A program made the position numbers and the translations under genes. 64,000 nucleotides of DNA from Streptomyces sp. RKAG290 (GTDB taxonomy: Bacteria > Actinomycetota > Actinomycetes > Streptomycetales > Streptomycetaceae). A model generated the notes under the pieces. The model did no database searches, was not told the origin of the DNA, and saw nothing but the letters and a program-made list of their open reading frames with translations. Location of the stretch: positions 1,054,001 through 1,118,000 of the forward strand of contig NZ_JAJOZC010000001.1 in assembly GCF_023701695.1 (NCBI RefSeq), written 5' to 3'. Within the stretch, counting starts at the first letter, position 1. Every line of letters begins with the position of its first letter. Shown here piece after piece: positions 8,372 through 19,511 of this stretch.

Positions 8372-10405
8372 GTGCACATCCCGGTACGTCGAGCTGTCGG
8401 TACGGCGAGGGGACGGCATCCCGCGCCCGTCTGGCTCACCCATGTGCTGAGCCAGCGCCGGGCGCCCGTACCCAGGACCGCGATGGTGCGCGGCGCGCTG
8501 AGCGCGGGCCCGCTGCTCGGGGCCGGGATCGCCACGGGGCATCCGGGGCCCGGTGTTCTCGCCGCGCTCGGGGCGATGCTCGCAGGAGTCAACGACCGGC
8601 CCGGGACCCGCCGCAAGGGTCTCGTCCACATCGGGCTGCCGGCCGCGGCCGGAGCGCTCGGGCTGCTCGTCGGCGCCCTGGTCGCGGACGGGACGGGCCG
8701 CTGGGCGGCGGTCCCGGTGCTCTTCCTGGTGGGCTGGGTCTCCGGGGCGCTGAGCGCGAGGGGCGCCGTGTGGTCGACCGGTGCCCTGCAGATGCTGGTC
8801 GCCACGACCATCGGCATGGGGATGCCGCTGGCGGCACCGGCCTGGCTGAAGGCTCTCTGCTTCCTGTCCGGAGCCGGCTGGCTGGTCCTGCTGCGACTGC
8901 TGCTGCGCACACCGCGCTCCCGGGACGCGACCCGGTGGGGCGGTGAACGCGAAGCCGTCGCCGCGGTGTTCGACGCGCTCGCGGACGCGCTGGGTGCGCT
9001 CGGCGGGCCGCGGGCCCCCGCTGCCCGGCGCAGGCTGGTCGCCGCGCAGCAGCAGGCCGACGAGGCGCTGCGGCTGATGCGGCTGCTGCCCTGGCCCGGC
9101 CGCCGGGGCGACGGGCCCGACCACCGTCTCGCCGAACGCTTCGGCGCGGCGGTCGCGCTGTGCGAGGCGAGCATCGCGCTGCTGTGGGAGGGCCGGGCCG
9201 TCCCGGACGAGGTGGCCGAAGGCCCCCGCCGGCTGGCCGCGGCCGTCCGGACCGGCGGGCCGGCGGGGGCCCTGCCGAGCCCCCGGCCGGACACCGTGGA
9301 GCGCCTCGCCTTCGACCGGGCGGTGCTGGCGGCCGCGGTGACCTTCGACCGGACGACGAATCGGCCGGCGCAGCCTCCGCGCCGGTCCGGGCGCCACCCC
9401 GGCACGGTCGGCGCGCACTCCGGGCCCCGCCCCGGTCTGGTCACACCGGCCGGGCGGGAGTACGGGCTGCGCGTGGCGCTGTGCGTGTCGGTCACCGCGG
9501 CCGTCGCGCTGCTGCTGCACGAGGACCACTGGTACTGGCTCCCGGCCACTGCCGCGTTCCTGGTGAAGCCCGACATGGGCCCGCTCTTCTCGCGGGTGGT
9601 GAACCGGTTCGCCGGGACCGTGGCCGGGGCCCTCGTCTTCGTCGCGCTGATGGCGGTGCTCGGCGGCCTCGGCCGTCCGCTCGTGGTGGCGGTGGTGGTC
9701 GTGGCCGGGGCCCTGCTCCCCCTCTCCACCCGGCACTTCGCGTTCCAGACCGCGGTGATCACCGTGCTCGTGCTGTCGTTCGTGCACACCGCGGGTGATA
9801 CCGAGGCGGCCGCGTCCCGGCTGCTGGAGACGTTCCTCGCCTGCGCCCTCGTGCTGCTGGTGGGCCACCTTCCGCTGCTGGCCGACCCCCGGGTGCGGGT
9901 CGGCCACCGGTTCGCCGTCACCCTGCGCTGCACGGAGCTCTATCTGCGCCATGTGCTGGACGCGCCGGACCGGGCGGGGGCCGCGCACCGGGCCGAGGCC
10001 CTGGCCCTGCGCAGTGCCGCGTACCGGGCGCTCGCCGAGGCGCGGGCGGCGGCGGAGACCGCGGCGGCCGAGCTGCCGGGGCCGCTCAGCGGGCGGCCCC
10101 AGGACTGGTCGGCGGTGACGGTGTCGGCCGAACTGGTCGTCGATGCGGCGACCGCGTGCGCGTTGCGGGTCGAACACGGGGTGCCGCGCCCCTCGTCCGC
10201 CGACGCGGAGCGCGTGACGACGGCGTTGTCGCTGCTGGCGGACGCCCTGGAGGACGGCCACCGCACCGCCCGGCCCGCGCCGGGCCCCGGTCCGCGCGAC
10301 TGCCGTTCGCTGCGGGATGTGATGACCCAGTTGCACGGTATTCACCGGCTGACCACGGCCGGACTCCCCGGCCGCGCGACGGCCGGTTCGGCGCCCCTGT
10401 CCTGA
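8372..10405 (+). CDS. FUSC-family inner-membrane protein (aromatic-acid exporter-like)
   Basis: Integral membrane protein of the FUSC superfamily, which includes aromatic carboxylic acid efflux proteins. 677 residues: a first membrane block (about 30-160), a cytoplasmic Arg/Ala-rich helical region (180-370), and a second membrane block (about 375-520) with the motif HWYWLPATAAFLVKPDMGP, then a soluble tail. GTG 8372 follows a strong gaggagg site (8358-8364) at 7-bp spacing; in-frame codons further upstream look non-coding. It is divergent from the ROK gene. The substrate is unknown. A second FUSC protein lies at 42908. Confidence 0.85.
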   Translation: MHIPVRRAVGTARGRHPAPVWLTHVLSQRRAPVPRTAMVRGALSAGPLLGAGIATGHPGPGVLAALGAMLAGVNDRPGTRRKGLVHIGLPAAAGALGLLVGALVADGTGRWAAVPVLFLVGWVSGALSARGAVWSTGALQMLVATTIGMGMPLAAPAWLKALCFLSGAGWLVLLRLLLRTPRSRDATRWGGEREAVAAVFDALADALGALGGPRAPAARRRLVAAQQQADEALRLMRLLPWPGRRGDGPDHRLAERFGAAVALCEASIALLWEGRAVPDEVAEGPRRLAAAVRTGGPAGALPSPRPDTVERLAFDRAVLAAAVTFDRTTNRPAQPPRRSGRHPGTVGAHSGPRPGLVTPAGREYGLRVALCVSVTAAVALLLHEDHWYWLPATAAFLVKPDMGPLFSRVVNRFAGTVAGALVFVALMAVLGGLGRPLVVAVVVVAGALLPLSTRHFAFQTAVITVLVLSFVHTAGDTEAAASRLLETFLACALVLLVGHLPLLADPRVRVGHRFAVTLRCTELYLRHVLDAPDRAGAAHRAEALALRSAAYRALAEARAAAETAAAELPGPLSGRPQDWSAVTVSAELVVDAATACALRVEHGVPRPSSADAERVTTALSLLADALEDGHRTARPAPGPGPRDCRSLRDVMTQLHGIHRLTTAGLPGRATAGSAPLS

Positions 10406-10577
10406 CCTTCCCGACCCCCGCAACACCCGCATAACCGGGCGAAGATGTCGCGGTGGCATCATTTCGCCAAACCCTTGGACACGTGAGGGACTCGTGAAAG
10501 GATCACCCCAATTCCGTGGCGTGTCCCCGTATCCCGCGGCGCGTCACGCCTCGTCCCACCACCCATGGAGAACACAC

Positions 10578-11429
10578 GTGGCCAAGACTTCTGGCCGTCG
10601 GCCCGGACGGGCCGGCGCCCGCCTCGCCGCCGCCGCGATAACCGCGGCCCTCGTCGCCACCGGCAGCGCCGCCTTCGCGGCGGAGCCGGGCGATGCGCCC
10701 ATGTTCGGCATCGCCGGTCTCGACAGCGCGGGCAACTCGTACTACTACACCCCGTCCGGCGACGGCGGCCTCGAGCAGCGTATCCAGCTCGACACCGGCT
10801 GGAAGGACGTCAAGTTCCTCGGCCGGGTGGACAACAACGCCGACAACGTCGCGGACGGCCGCTGGCAGCTCAACACCAAGGGCGACATCAACTACTACGC
10901 CAACGACAACTCCGCGGCGAAGAAGGTCGGCTACGGCTGGGGCTCCTACGACAAGCTGGTGTCCCCCGGCACCCTCGGCGGCGCCGAGGCCGGCGACCTG
11001 CTCGCCCGCGACACCAAGGGCGACCTGTACCTCTACCTGGGGTACGGCGACGGCACGCTCACCAAGCGCATCAAGGTCGGCTACGGCTGGGACACCTACT
11101 CCCAGATCGCCGGCAACGGCGACCTGAACGGCGACGGCAAGAACGACCTCGTCGCCCGCGACAAGTCCGGCGTCCTGTGGCTCTACAAGGGCACCGGCAA
11201 CCAGAAGGCCCCGTACGCCGCGCGCACCAAGGTCGGCAGCGGCTGGAACACGTACAACACCGTGTTCGCCCCCGGTGACATCGACCTGGACGGCATCGCG
11301 GACCTGGTCGGCCGGAACGCCGCGGGCGAGCTCTACCTGTACCGGGGCACCGGCAACGCCGCCACCCCGTACAAGGTCAAGGCGCTCATCGGTACTTCGG
11401 GCTGGAACACCTACCGCCTGCTGTTCTGA
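10578..11429 (+). CDS. Secreted FG-GAP/VCBS repeat protein (copy 1)
   Basis: 283-residue exported protein made of short beta-propeller-like repeats. A signal peptide (Arg-rich start, hydrophobic core, cleavage near SAAFA-AEPG) is followed by about five repeats of roughly 50 residues, each with a GYGW/GSGWN-TY strand and a Gly-Asp-Leu-Leu turn. One repeat holds a calcium-loop motif DLNGDGKND. The GTG at 10578 follows ggag; the ATG at 10565 is out of frame. It is paired with a close paralogue 112 bp downstream. The role is unknown; such domains commonly bind ligands or surfaces outside the cell. Confidence 0.85.
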   Translation: MAKTSGRRPGRAGARLAAAAITAALVATGSAAFAAEPGDAPMFGIAGLDSAGNSYYYTPSGDGGLEQRIQLDTGWKDVKFLGRVDNNADNVADGRWQLNTKGDINYYANDNSAAKKVGYGWGSYDKLVSPGTLGGAEAGDLLARDTKGDLYLYLGYGDGTLTKRIKVGYGWDTYSQIAGNGDLNGDGKNDLVARDKSGVLWLYKGTGNQKAPYAARTKVGSGWNTYNTVFAPGDIDLDGIADLVGRNAAGELYLYRGTGNAATPYKVKALIGTSGWNTYRLLF

Positions 11430-11541
11430 TCAAAAGTGAAGGTTTTGCGCCCGAAGTCGTGACACGATTCAGTTGAATCCGTGGCCCGCCGCCGTCAACT
11501 CGGCAGCGGGCCACGACCCATCACGATCCATGGAGCATTTC

Positions 11542-12453
11542 GTGGCCGAAACCTCTGGCCGTAAGCACAGACGCATAGCAGCACGTGCAGCAGCCGCGGC
11601 GCTCACCGCCGCCCTCGTCGCCACCGGCACCTCCGCCGTGGCCGCAGACGCCCCGCAGCCGTCGCTCGGCGCCGCAGCCGGGCAGCCGTCGGCAGCGGCC
11701 TCCGCCGCCGCCGCGGCCGTCACCCCGACGTTCGCCCTGTACGGCGTGAACTCCTCGGGTACCGCGTACTCCTACGCCCCGAACGGCGCGGGCGGTCTCA
11801 GCTCCCGCGACGTCTCCGGATCGGGCTGGGTCGGCGTCAGCGCCATGTCCCAGGTCGACAACCAGGGCGACGGCAAGAGCGACGGCCTCTGGTTCCGCGA
11901 GTCCAACGGGGACATGGGCTACCTGAAGTTCGATTCGTCGTCGGTCAAGATCGGCTACGGCTGGAACATCTACAACAAGATCGTCTCCACCGGCAACATC
12001 GGCGGCGCCGCCGCGGGCGATCTCCTCACCCGCACCACCAACGGCGACCTCTACGTCTACCTCGGCTACGGCACCGGCAAGCTGACGGGCCGTATCAAGG
12101 TCGGCTACGGCTGGGACATCTACAGCGAGATCGCCGGCAACGGCGACCTGAACGGCGACGGCAAGAACGACGTCGTCGCCCGCGACAAGTCCGGCGTCCT
12201 GTGGCTCTACAAGGGCACCGGCAACCAGAAGGCCCCGTTCTCCGCCCGCACCAAGGTCGGCAGCGGCTGGAACACGTACAACAAGCTGGTCTCCACCGGC
12301 GACCTCGACCTCGACGGCCGCACCGACCTGGTCGCCCGGAACTCCGCGGGCGAGCTCTACCTGTACAAGGGCACCGGCAACGCCGCCGCCCCGTACAAGG
12401 CCAAGGTGAGGATCGGCACGAGCGGATGGAACAGCTACAAGTTCCTCTTCTGA
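11542..12453 (+). CDS. Secreted FG-GAP/VCBS repeat protein (copy 2)
   Basis: 303 residues, paralogue of the upstream gene. Signal peptide, then an Ala-rich spacer (about 35-65), then the same repeats, including DLNGDGKND and GVLWLYKGTGNQKAP. The GTG start (11542) is preceded by the same catggag context as copy 1. Copy 1 positions 11106-11259 and copy 2 positions 12130-12283 differ at only about four of 154 bases, while flanking parts differ much more, which points to gene conversion or a recent partial duplication. Ends before a strong terminator. Confidence 0.85.
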   Translation: MAETSGRKHRRIAARAAAAALTAALVATGTSAVAADAPQPSLGAAAGQPSAAASAAAAAVTPTFALYGVNSSGTAYSYAPNGAGGLSSRDVSGSGWVGVSAMSQVDNQGDGKSDGLWFRESNGDMGYLKFDSSSVKIGYGWNIYNKIVSTGNIGGAAAGDLLTRTTNGDLYVYLGYGTGKLTGRIKVGYGWDIYSEIAGNGDLNGDGKNDVVARDKSGVLWLYKGTGNQKAPFSARTKVGSGWNTYNKLVSTGDLDLDGRTDLVARNSAGELYLYKGTGNAAAPYKAKVRIGTSGWNSYKFLF

Positions 12454-12492
12454 GGCACCTGGTAGTCCCGGCAGTTCCGTCCGGAGCATGAG

Positions 12493-12530
12493 AGAGGGCC
12501 GCACCCCCGTCGCCGGGGGTGCGGCCCTCT
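12493..12530. terminator. Strong bidirectional terminator before acnA
   Basis: A perfect 16-bp stem (agagggccgcaccccc / gggggtgcggccctct) with a 6-base loop sits between the convergent VCBS gene and aconitase. It is the strongest terminator in the window. Confidence 0.9.
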
Positions 12531-12550
12531 CGCCGTACTGCGGCTGATCC

Positions 12551-15264
<2,714 letters not shown>

Positions 15265-15357
15265 GACAGTCTCCTTCATCAATGTGCGCGTAACTCCGCG
15301 CCGCGCTCACTTCGGCGGGCGCCGCGTGGTGCCGCCTTCGGCCACCCGACCATCCGC

Positions 15358-15376
15358 TAAGGTAAGGCTTAGTTAG
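15358..15376. promoter_or_regulatory. Iron-box-like site upstream of acnA
   Basis: The 19-mer taaggtaaggcttagttag agrees at about 15 of 19 positions with a DmdR/DtxR-type iron box (ttaggtaaggcttacctaa form). The left half is almost perfect and the right half degenerate. It lies 94 bp upstream of the acnA start. Aconitase needs iron-sulphur clusters, so iron control would make sense, but this is inference. Confidence 0.45.
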
Positions 15377-15419
15377 GTAGCCCTTACCGCGCGGCGGCCC
15401 GCTGTGCGCCTTCGGCATA

Positions 15420-15437
15420 TATCTCGATGTCGAGATA
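15420..15437. promoter_or_regulatory. Perfect 18-bp inverted repeat upstream of acnA
   Basis: tatctcga-tg-tcgagata: 8-bp perfect arms around TG. It is AT-rich relative to its surroundings, lies about 155 bp upstream of acnA and 28 bp upstream of the TnsA-like remnant. It looks like a MarR- or TetR-type operator; the cognate regulator is unknown. Confidence 0.45.
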
Positions 15438-15464
15438 ACTCTAGTACATCACCGGGGAAGGGTC

Positions 15465-15659
15465 ATGTCAGGGCACGTCCTTGACCGCTGTCATCCAATC
15501 GAGGCGTGCGTGACGGCCCGGTTCGAGGACGTGGCTGCCGTACGGCCGATTCGCTGGTCGCGGGGTGAGCGTCACTTCTCCGGCTGATACTGGGCGGCAA
15601 CGACCGGGCAGCACGTCGGTTTCGAATCATGGCTGGAGCGGGTCCGGCTTACACTGATC
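15465..15659 (+). pseudogene. Remnant of a TnsA-like transposase endonuclease
   Basis: From ATG 15465, just after ggggaaggg, the frame reads 40 codons ending in RHFSG, then a TGA (15585-15587), then continues YWAATTGQHVGFESWLERVR before losing similarity at about 15660. Actinobacterial TnsA-like transposase endonucleases have a conserved block of this form (HFPGWYW, then SATTGRHVGFESWLER), recalled from family knowledge. A TGG-to-TGA change at the Trp of GWYW would explain the stop. The downstream catalytic part (DFDP..QPF) is missing. This is the only visible trace of a Tn7-like module; its 3' end meets the tail of the GNAT gene. Confidence 0.55.
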
Positions 15660-16310
15660 GGCGCGTTGTCCCACGCCATCCAAGGCGCCGCGATCGACGC
15701 GATCGCCCTGGACCACGCTGCGGAAACCATCGAAGGTCGTCGGGCAGCCTCCAGCCCAAGCTCGACCGGACGGCGTGACCGGAGACCACACGCCCATCCA
15801 CTGCTCGGCGCCCCACTCCTCGAAACGTTGCACCTCGGTGAACCCCAGCTTCGCCGCGAGGCGCATCGAACGGTCGTTAACAGTCTGGGTGCAGAGCACC
15901 ACCGGCTCGCCGGGAAGCGCGTCGGCGAACCAGCCGAGTGCCGCCGCGCACGCCTCGGCGGCATACCCGCATCCCCACGCCTGCGGCAGGAACATATAGC
16001 CGAGCTCAGCCTCCCCGGCGTCCGGACGGATGTGCCCCGGACGCTCCGCGTCGCGCCGATCGAGCGTGGTCGTGCCGATCATCGCTCCGTCGAGATCGAC
16101 CACGAAAAGGCCAGGGCGCCGGCCGGGTATTTCAGGCACCGCGCGTTCGAGCTCGTCACGGGGTCGAGGGCCACCGAGGTAGGTGCGCACCTCTGGCGAG
16201 GCGAGCAATTCGATGAACGCCGCACGGTCCCGGGGATCCGACTCACGGAGCACGAGCCGTTCGGTCCTGATCGGGGCAGGTGGCCAGGCAACGGGTCCGA
16301 GCTCGGTCAT
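15627..16310 (-). CDS. GNAT-family N-acetyltransferase with odd C-terminal tail
   Basis: Acetyl-CoA-dependent acetyltransferase of the RimJ/RimL type; acceptor unknown. 227 residues from ATG 16310 (MTELGPVAW). The body matches the family: RTERLVLRE at the N-terminus, GEAELGYMFLPQAWGCGYA for the acetyl-CoA loop, and NDRSMRLAAKLGFTEVQRFE. Family proteins usually end near residue 180, after VWSPVTPSG. Here about 50 further residues without family character run into the antisense of the TnsA remnant. The original 3' end was probably replaced by a rearrangement near 15775. Confidence 0.8.
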   Translation of the reverse strand: MTELGPVAWPPAPIRTERLVLRESDPRDRAAFIELLASPEVRTYLGGPRPRDELERAVPEIPGRRPGLFVVDLDGAMIGTTTLDRRDAERPGHIRPDAGEAELGYMFLPQAWGCGYAAEACAAALGWFADALPGEPVVLCTQTVNDRSMRLAAKLGFTEVQRFEEWGAEQWMGVWSPVTPSGRAWAGGCPTTFDGFRSVVQGDRVDRGALDGVGQRADQCKPDPLQP

Positions 16311-16754
16311 GGCGGGCAACCTATCGCACGCCCGTGAGCGTGATCCTCAAGAGAAGGCACTGGCCGGAGATCTTGTCCGAGGCCCTGTCATCCAACATAG
16401 TCGCCGCAGGTCAGCGCCTATCTACGGACCAACTTCGCTGTCAAAGGACAGTCCTGAACCCTCGAAGCGCAGGTCGAGTGATTCTCAGTGAAGGCTGGTG
16501 ACTGCCACATTCTCGGCGAAGGTCGAGTGATCAAGAGTTCTGCCTGCCGGGGGAGACGGTGGGAACCTGTCCTCGCGTACGACGATCCCGTGCCCAGCGC
16601 CTTCGACCTGGACTTCTTCGACTCAGGACAGGGTCGACGCATCGCGGTCGGCACCGGCGACGGGAAGACTCCCAGCCCCGCGATGCTCAACGCCCGGTCG
16701 GCCGGAACCAGAATGGCCGGGCTTCGTGGAAGCGGCCGACAGCCGCCGGGCGCT
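16311..16754. other. Gene-poor stretch with a possible gene fragment and direct repeats
   Basis: No intact gene is seen in these 444 bp. In the plus frame at about 16488-16700, codons become strongly G/C-ended and the translation (PVPSAFDLDFFDSGQGRR, then IAVGTGDGKTPSP) looks protein-like, but it has no stop of its own, runs into the antisense of the SDR gene and matches no family I recognise. It may be the broken end of a lost gene. Confidence 0.3.
16471..16531. repeat. 12-bp direct repeats 49 bp apart
   Basis: aggtcgagtgat occurs at 16471-16482 and 16520-16531. The repeats flank the start of the possible gene fragment described at 16311-16754. They could be traces of a deletion or insertion event; chance is also possible. 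Confidence 0.35.
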
Positions 16755-17486
16755 TCACCAGGGCACTACTCCGGCGTCCTCGAAGAACATGCCGGTCGGG
16801 CCGTCGTCGGGCAGGGTCGCGAGTCTGACGGCGATCGCCGCGCCCTGTTCGGGGGTACGCACGCCGTGGAAGCCGTTGAGGTCGGTCGCGACGTAGCCGG
16901 GGCAGCCGGCGTTGATCAAGATGTTCGTGCCGCTCAGCTCGCGGGCGTACTGGAGGGTGACGGCGTTCAGGAACGTCTTCGACGGCGCGTACGCCACGGA
17001 CACCGGTCCGGTCGTCTGCTCAGCGGCGATTCCCGACTGCCGGGCGAGGGAGCCGACACTGCTGGACATGTTCACGATCCGAGGCGAGGCGGAGCGGCGC
17101 AGCAGAGGCATCAGCGCGTTGGTGACGCGGATGACGCCGATCACGTTGGTCTCCACGACTGTCCGGATGGTGGCGGGATCGATCCGGGTGGGCTCCTGCG
17201 GCATCTCGCCGGAGATGCCGGCGTTGTTGACGAGCACATCGAGGCGCCCCGCCCGTTCCTCGATCAGCCGCGCGGCGGCGGTCACGCTCGCGTCGTCGGT
17301 CACGTCGAGCGGTACGCCGAACGCGTCGACGCCGGCCGCGCGCAGTTGCTCCACCGCCGCCTCACGGCGCCGGTCGTCCCGGGCGCCGACGCCGACGCTC
17401 CAGCCGAGGGCGCCCAGGCCCACGGCGATCTCGTAGCCGATTCCCTTGTTCGCGCCGGTGACCAGCGCAATCGTTCGTTCGCTCAT
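16755..17486 (-). CDS. Short-chain dehydrogenase/reductase
   Basis: NAD(P)-dependent oxidoreductase with a Rossmann fold; substrate unknown. 243 residues from ATG 17486. Cofactor motif TGANKGIG (about 10-17), DVTDD, NNAG (NNAGISGE), catalytic Ser in MSSSVGSL and a YAPSK motif supplying catalytic Tyr and Lys. The normal length makes the start secure. It is divergent from a LysR gene with a 95-bp shared region holding a LysR-type site, so it is the likely LysR target. Confidence 0.9.
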   Translation of the reverse strand: MSERTIALVTGANKGIGYEIAVGLGALGWSVGVGARDDRRREAAVEQLRAAGVDAFGVPLDVTDDASVTAAARLIEERAGRLDVLVNNAGISGEMPQEPTRIDPATIRTVVETNVIGVIRVTNALMPLLRRSASPRIVNMSSSVGSLARQSGIAAEQTTGPVSVAYAPSKTFLNAVTLQYARELSGTNILINAGCPGYVATDLNGFHGVRTPEQGAAIAVRLATLPDDGPTGMFFEDAGVVPW

Positions 17487-17544
17487 GGGGACCATGCTGC
17501 CCCCGGGCCCCGTCTGCGGTCCAAGACCGATCCGATGGTCAACG

Positions 17545-17559
17545 ATACCGACAGGGTAT
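17545..17559. promoter_or_regulatory. LysR-type operator between SDR and LysR genes
   Basis: atacc-gacag-ggtat: perfect 5-bp arms with a 5-bp spacer, fitting the T-N11-A LysR box. It lies 22 bp before the lysR start and 58 bp before the SDR start, the normal place for autoregulation and divergent activation. Confidence 0.7.
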
Positions 17560-17581
17560 TGATCCGGGGTAGCGTGGCTGC

Positions 17582-18430
17582 ATGGAGACCCGGGAACTGC
17601 GCTACTTCGTCGCTGTCGCCGAAGAGCTGCACTTCGGGCGCGCCGCCCAGCGGCTCGGGATCGCGCAGCCGCCCCTGTCACGGGCGATACAGCAGCTCGA
17701 ACGCCGGCTCGGGGCAGCGCTGCTGGACCGGACCAGCCGCACGGTCACGCTGACCGAGGCCGGCTCGGTGCTTTTGGCCGAGGGCCGGGCCGCCCTCGAC
17801 GCGGTCGACGCCGCCGAGCGCCGGACCCGCCGCGCCGCCCGTTCCGTGACCGGCGGCCCCGGCCTGACCCTGGTCACGAAAGCCAGCGCGTCCCGCGAAC
17901 TGCTGGCGAAACTGCTCGACGCGTATGCCGCCGAACCCGGCGCGGTCCCCGTCGACGTCATCCTGTGCGGCCCGGCCGAGCAGCAACGACTCCTGCGCGA
18001 GGGCCGGGCCGACGTGGCGCTGCTGCACCGGCCGTTCGACTCGACGGCCGGGTTCGACGCAGAAGAGCTCGGCACGGAGGGCCAGGTCGTGGTCCTGCCG
18101 GCCGGACATCCGCTCACCGCGCGGGCCCATGTGCGCATGGCCGACATCACCGGGCTGCCGGGCCTGCCCCTGCCACGCTGGCCCGACCCCGACGGCACCT
18201 ACCCGCCCGGCCCCGGCCCGCAGGTCCGCGACCAGGCGCAGTTGCTGCAGCTCGTCGCACTCGGCCGTGCTTGCGCGGTCGCACCGGAGTCGTCCCGCGG
18301 CCAACTGCACAGTGACCTCGCGGCCGTGCCCGTACTGGACGCGCCGACAGTCACCACCGTGATCGCCTGGCCGCCGCACAGCCGGTCCAGAGCCGTCGCC
18401 GACCTCGTCCGAACTGCGACACGTCTGTAA
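17582..18430 (+). CDS. LysR-family transcriptional regulator
   Basis: 282-residue regulator. The N-terminal HTH (METRELRYFVAVAEELHFGR, with QPPLSRAIQQLERRLGAALLD following) is canonical. The C-terminal effector domain (about 90-282) is a periplasmic-binding-protein-like fold. It starts at ATG 17582, divergent from the SDR gene with a perfect operator between. Effector unknown. Confidence 0.93.
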   Translation: METRELRYFVAVAEELHFGRAAQRLGIAQPPLSRAIQQLERRLGAALLDRTSRTVTLTEAGSVLLAEGRAALDAVDAAERRTRRAARSVTGGPGLTLVTKASASRELLAKLLDAYAAEPGAVPVDVILCGPAEQQRLLREGRADVALLHRPFDSTAGFDAEELGTEGQVVVLPAGHPLTARAHVRMADITGLPGLPLPRWPDPDGTYPPGPGPQVRDQAQLLQLVALGRACAVAPESSRGQLHSDLAAVPVLDAPTVTTVIAWPPHSRSRAVADLVRTATRL

Positions 18431-18470
18431 CCAGTGGTCCCCACCCGCCTGGCCAGGTTCCGCCTGTCGT

Positions 18471-18517
18471 GTCCCGGCTCATGAAAACCGACAGCGTCCC
18501 GGCTCATGAAAGCCGAC
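18471..18517. repeat. Near-identical 22-bp tandem repeat
   Basis: Two copies of a 22-bp unit beginning gtcccggctcatgaaa (18471-18492 and 18496-18517) differ at one base, with a 25-bp period. They fill the gap between the lysR stop and the S41 protease stop. Each copy holds ATGAAA, but no sustained frame follows. Function unknown; possibly slippage or the scar of a mobile element. Confidence 0.6.
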
Positions 18518-18549
18518 CACTCACTCAGCCTTCGACGAGCAGGACCGCG

Positions 18550-19454
18550 TCAGCCTGCCAGTCGGGCGAGGGCCAGTGCGTGCGCCCGGTCGAGGGACTC
18601 GGCAGCCGCGCAGGGGACGTCCGGCTGCACACCGACGCCCTCCCAGTTCGCGCCGGAGACGGGGTTGACGGCTCGGCCGAACGGAACGGTGACCTCCAGG
18701 TGCGGGTGCACGGTCCAGCCCTTGCACGGGTGTGCGCCACCGCGAGTGCGCTCGCCGACGAGAACGGCCCGGCCGAGCTGCTGCAGGTCGTACGCCAGCT
18801 CCTCGGCGGCGGAGAAGCTGCTTTCGCTGGTCAACACGTACAACGGCTTGCTGCCACCGAAGCGCGCGCCGGGAACGTGCGGCAGGCTCCAGGACTGCTC
18901 GGTGCGCTCGCCGCCGCGCCAGTGCATGGTGTTGAGGTGCGTGCGCTCGTCCAACAGGTAACTGCAGACGAAGGCGACCGAGTCAGGGTCGCCGCCCCGG
19001 TTGGCGCGCAGGTCCACGATCAGCGCCTGGGCGCGGGAGGCCAGGGTGAGTGCGGCGCCCAGCGGTTCGGCGGCCCATTCCAGCGGAAACAGCATCGGCG
19101 CCAGCTCCAGCACGGCGATCCCTCCGTCGAGCAACTCCACCCGGGGCGCTCCGCCCAGCGAGGTGTCGAAGTCCCGGCGCATGGCGTCCAGGGTGGCCGC
19201 CCCTGCTCCGGGGACACCGGGTCGACGTGGTGCTTGAGTCTCAGGTGCCTGTCGTCGTTGACGGACTGCAGGTCCGCGGTGACCAGACGGGCGAGCTCCT
19301 CGGCGCCGTCGACGTCGTAGGCGCCCTCGGCGAGGCGGCGTCGTAGCAGGCCGGCGACCTGCTCGGCTATCTCGGGGAAAACGTAGTGCTCGGTCAGCAG
19401 CCGGACCGTCTCGTCGATGACCGGGGCGGGCTGAAGCTTCGGCGGAGTCGTCAT
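18550..19454 (-). CDS. S41-family peptidase, interrupted by a one-base frameshift
   Basis: Serine peptidase of the C-terminal-processing/IRBP group. The N-terminal frame (from ATG 19454, MTTPPKLQPAPVIDETVRLL) holds the helical pre-domain; the frame from about 19200 down to 18550 holds the catalytic domain with LIVDLRANRGGD and the nucleophile in SESSFSAAEE. Adding one C to the CCCC run at 19200-19203 joins them as a 301-residue protein. No signal peptide is seen, so it may act inside the cell. It is divergent from an ArsR gene with a clear inverted repeat between, so ArsR probably represses it. Confidence 0.85.
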
Positions 19455-19479
19455 GGCAGGGAGTAGAACACTGCCCTTG

Positions 19480-19509
19480 CGAAAGCGTCAATGAAATTAG
19501 ACACTTTCG
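19480..19509. promoter_or_regulatory. Inverted repeat, ArsR operator candidate
   Basis: cgaaagcgtc-N10-gacactttcg: 10-bp arms with one mismatch, located between the divergent S41 and ArsR genes and ending just 2 bp before ATG 19512. Its place suits repression of both genes by the adjacent ArsR protein. Confidence 0.65.
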
Positions 19510-19511
19510 GT

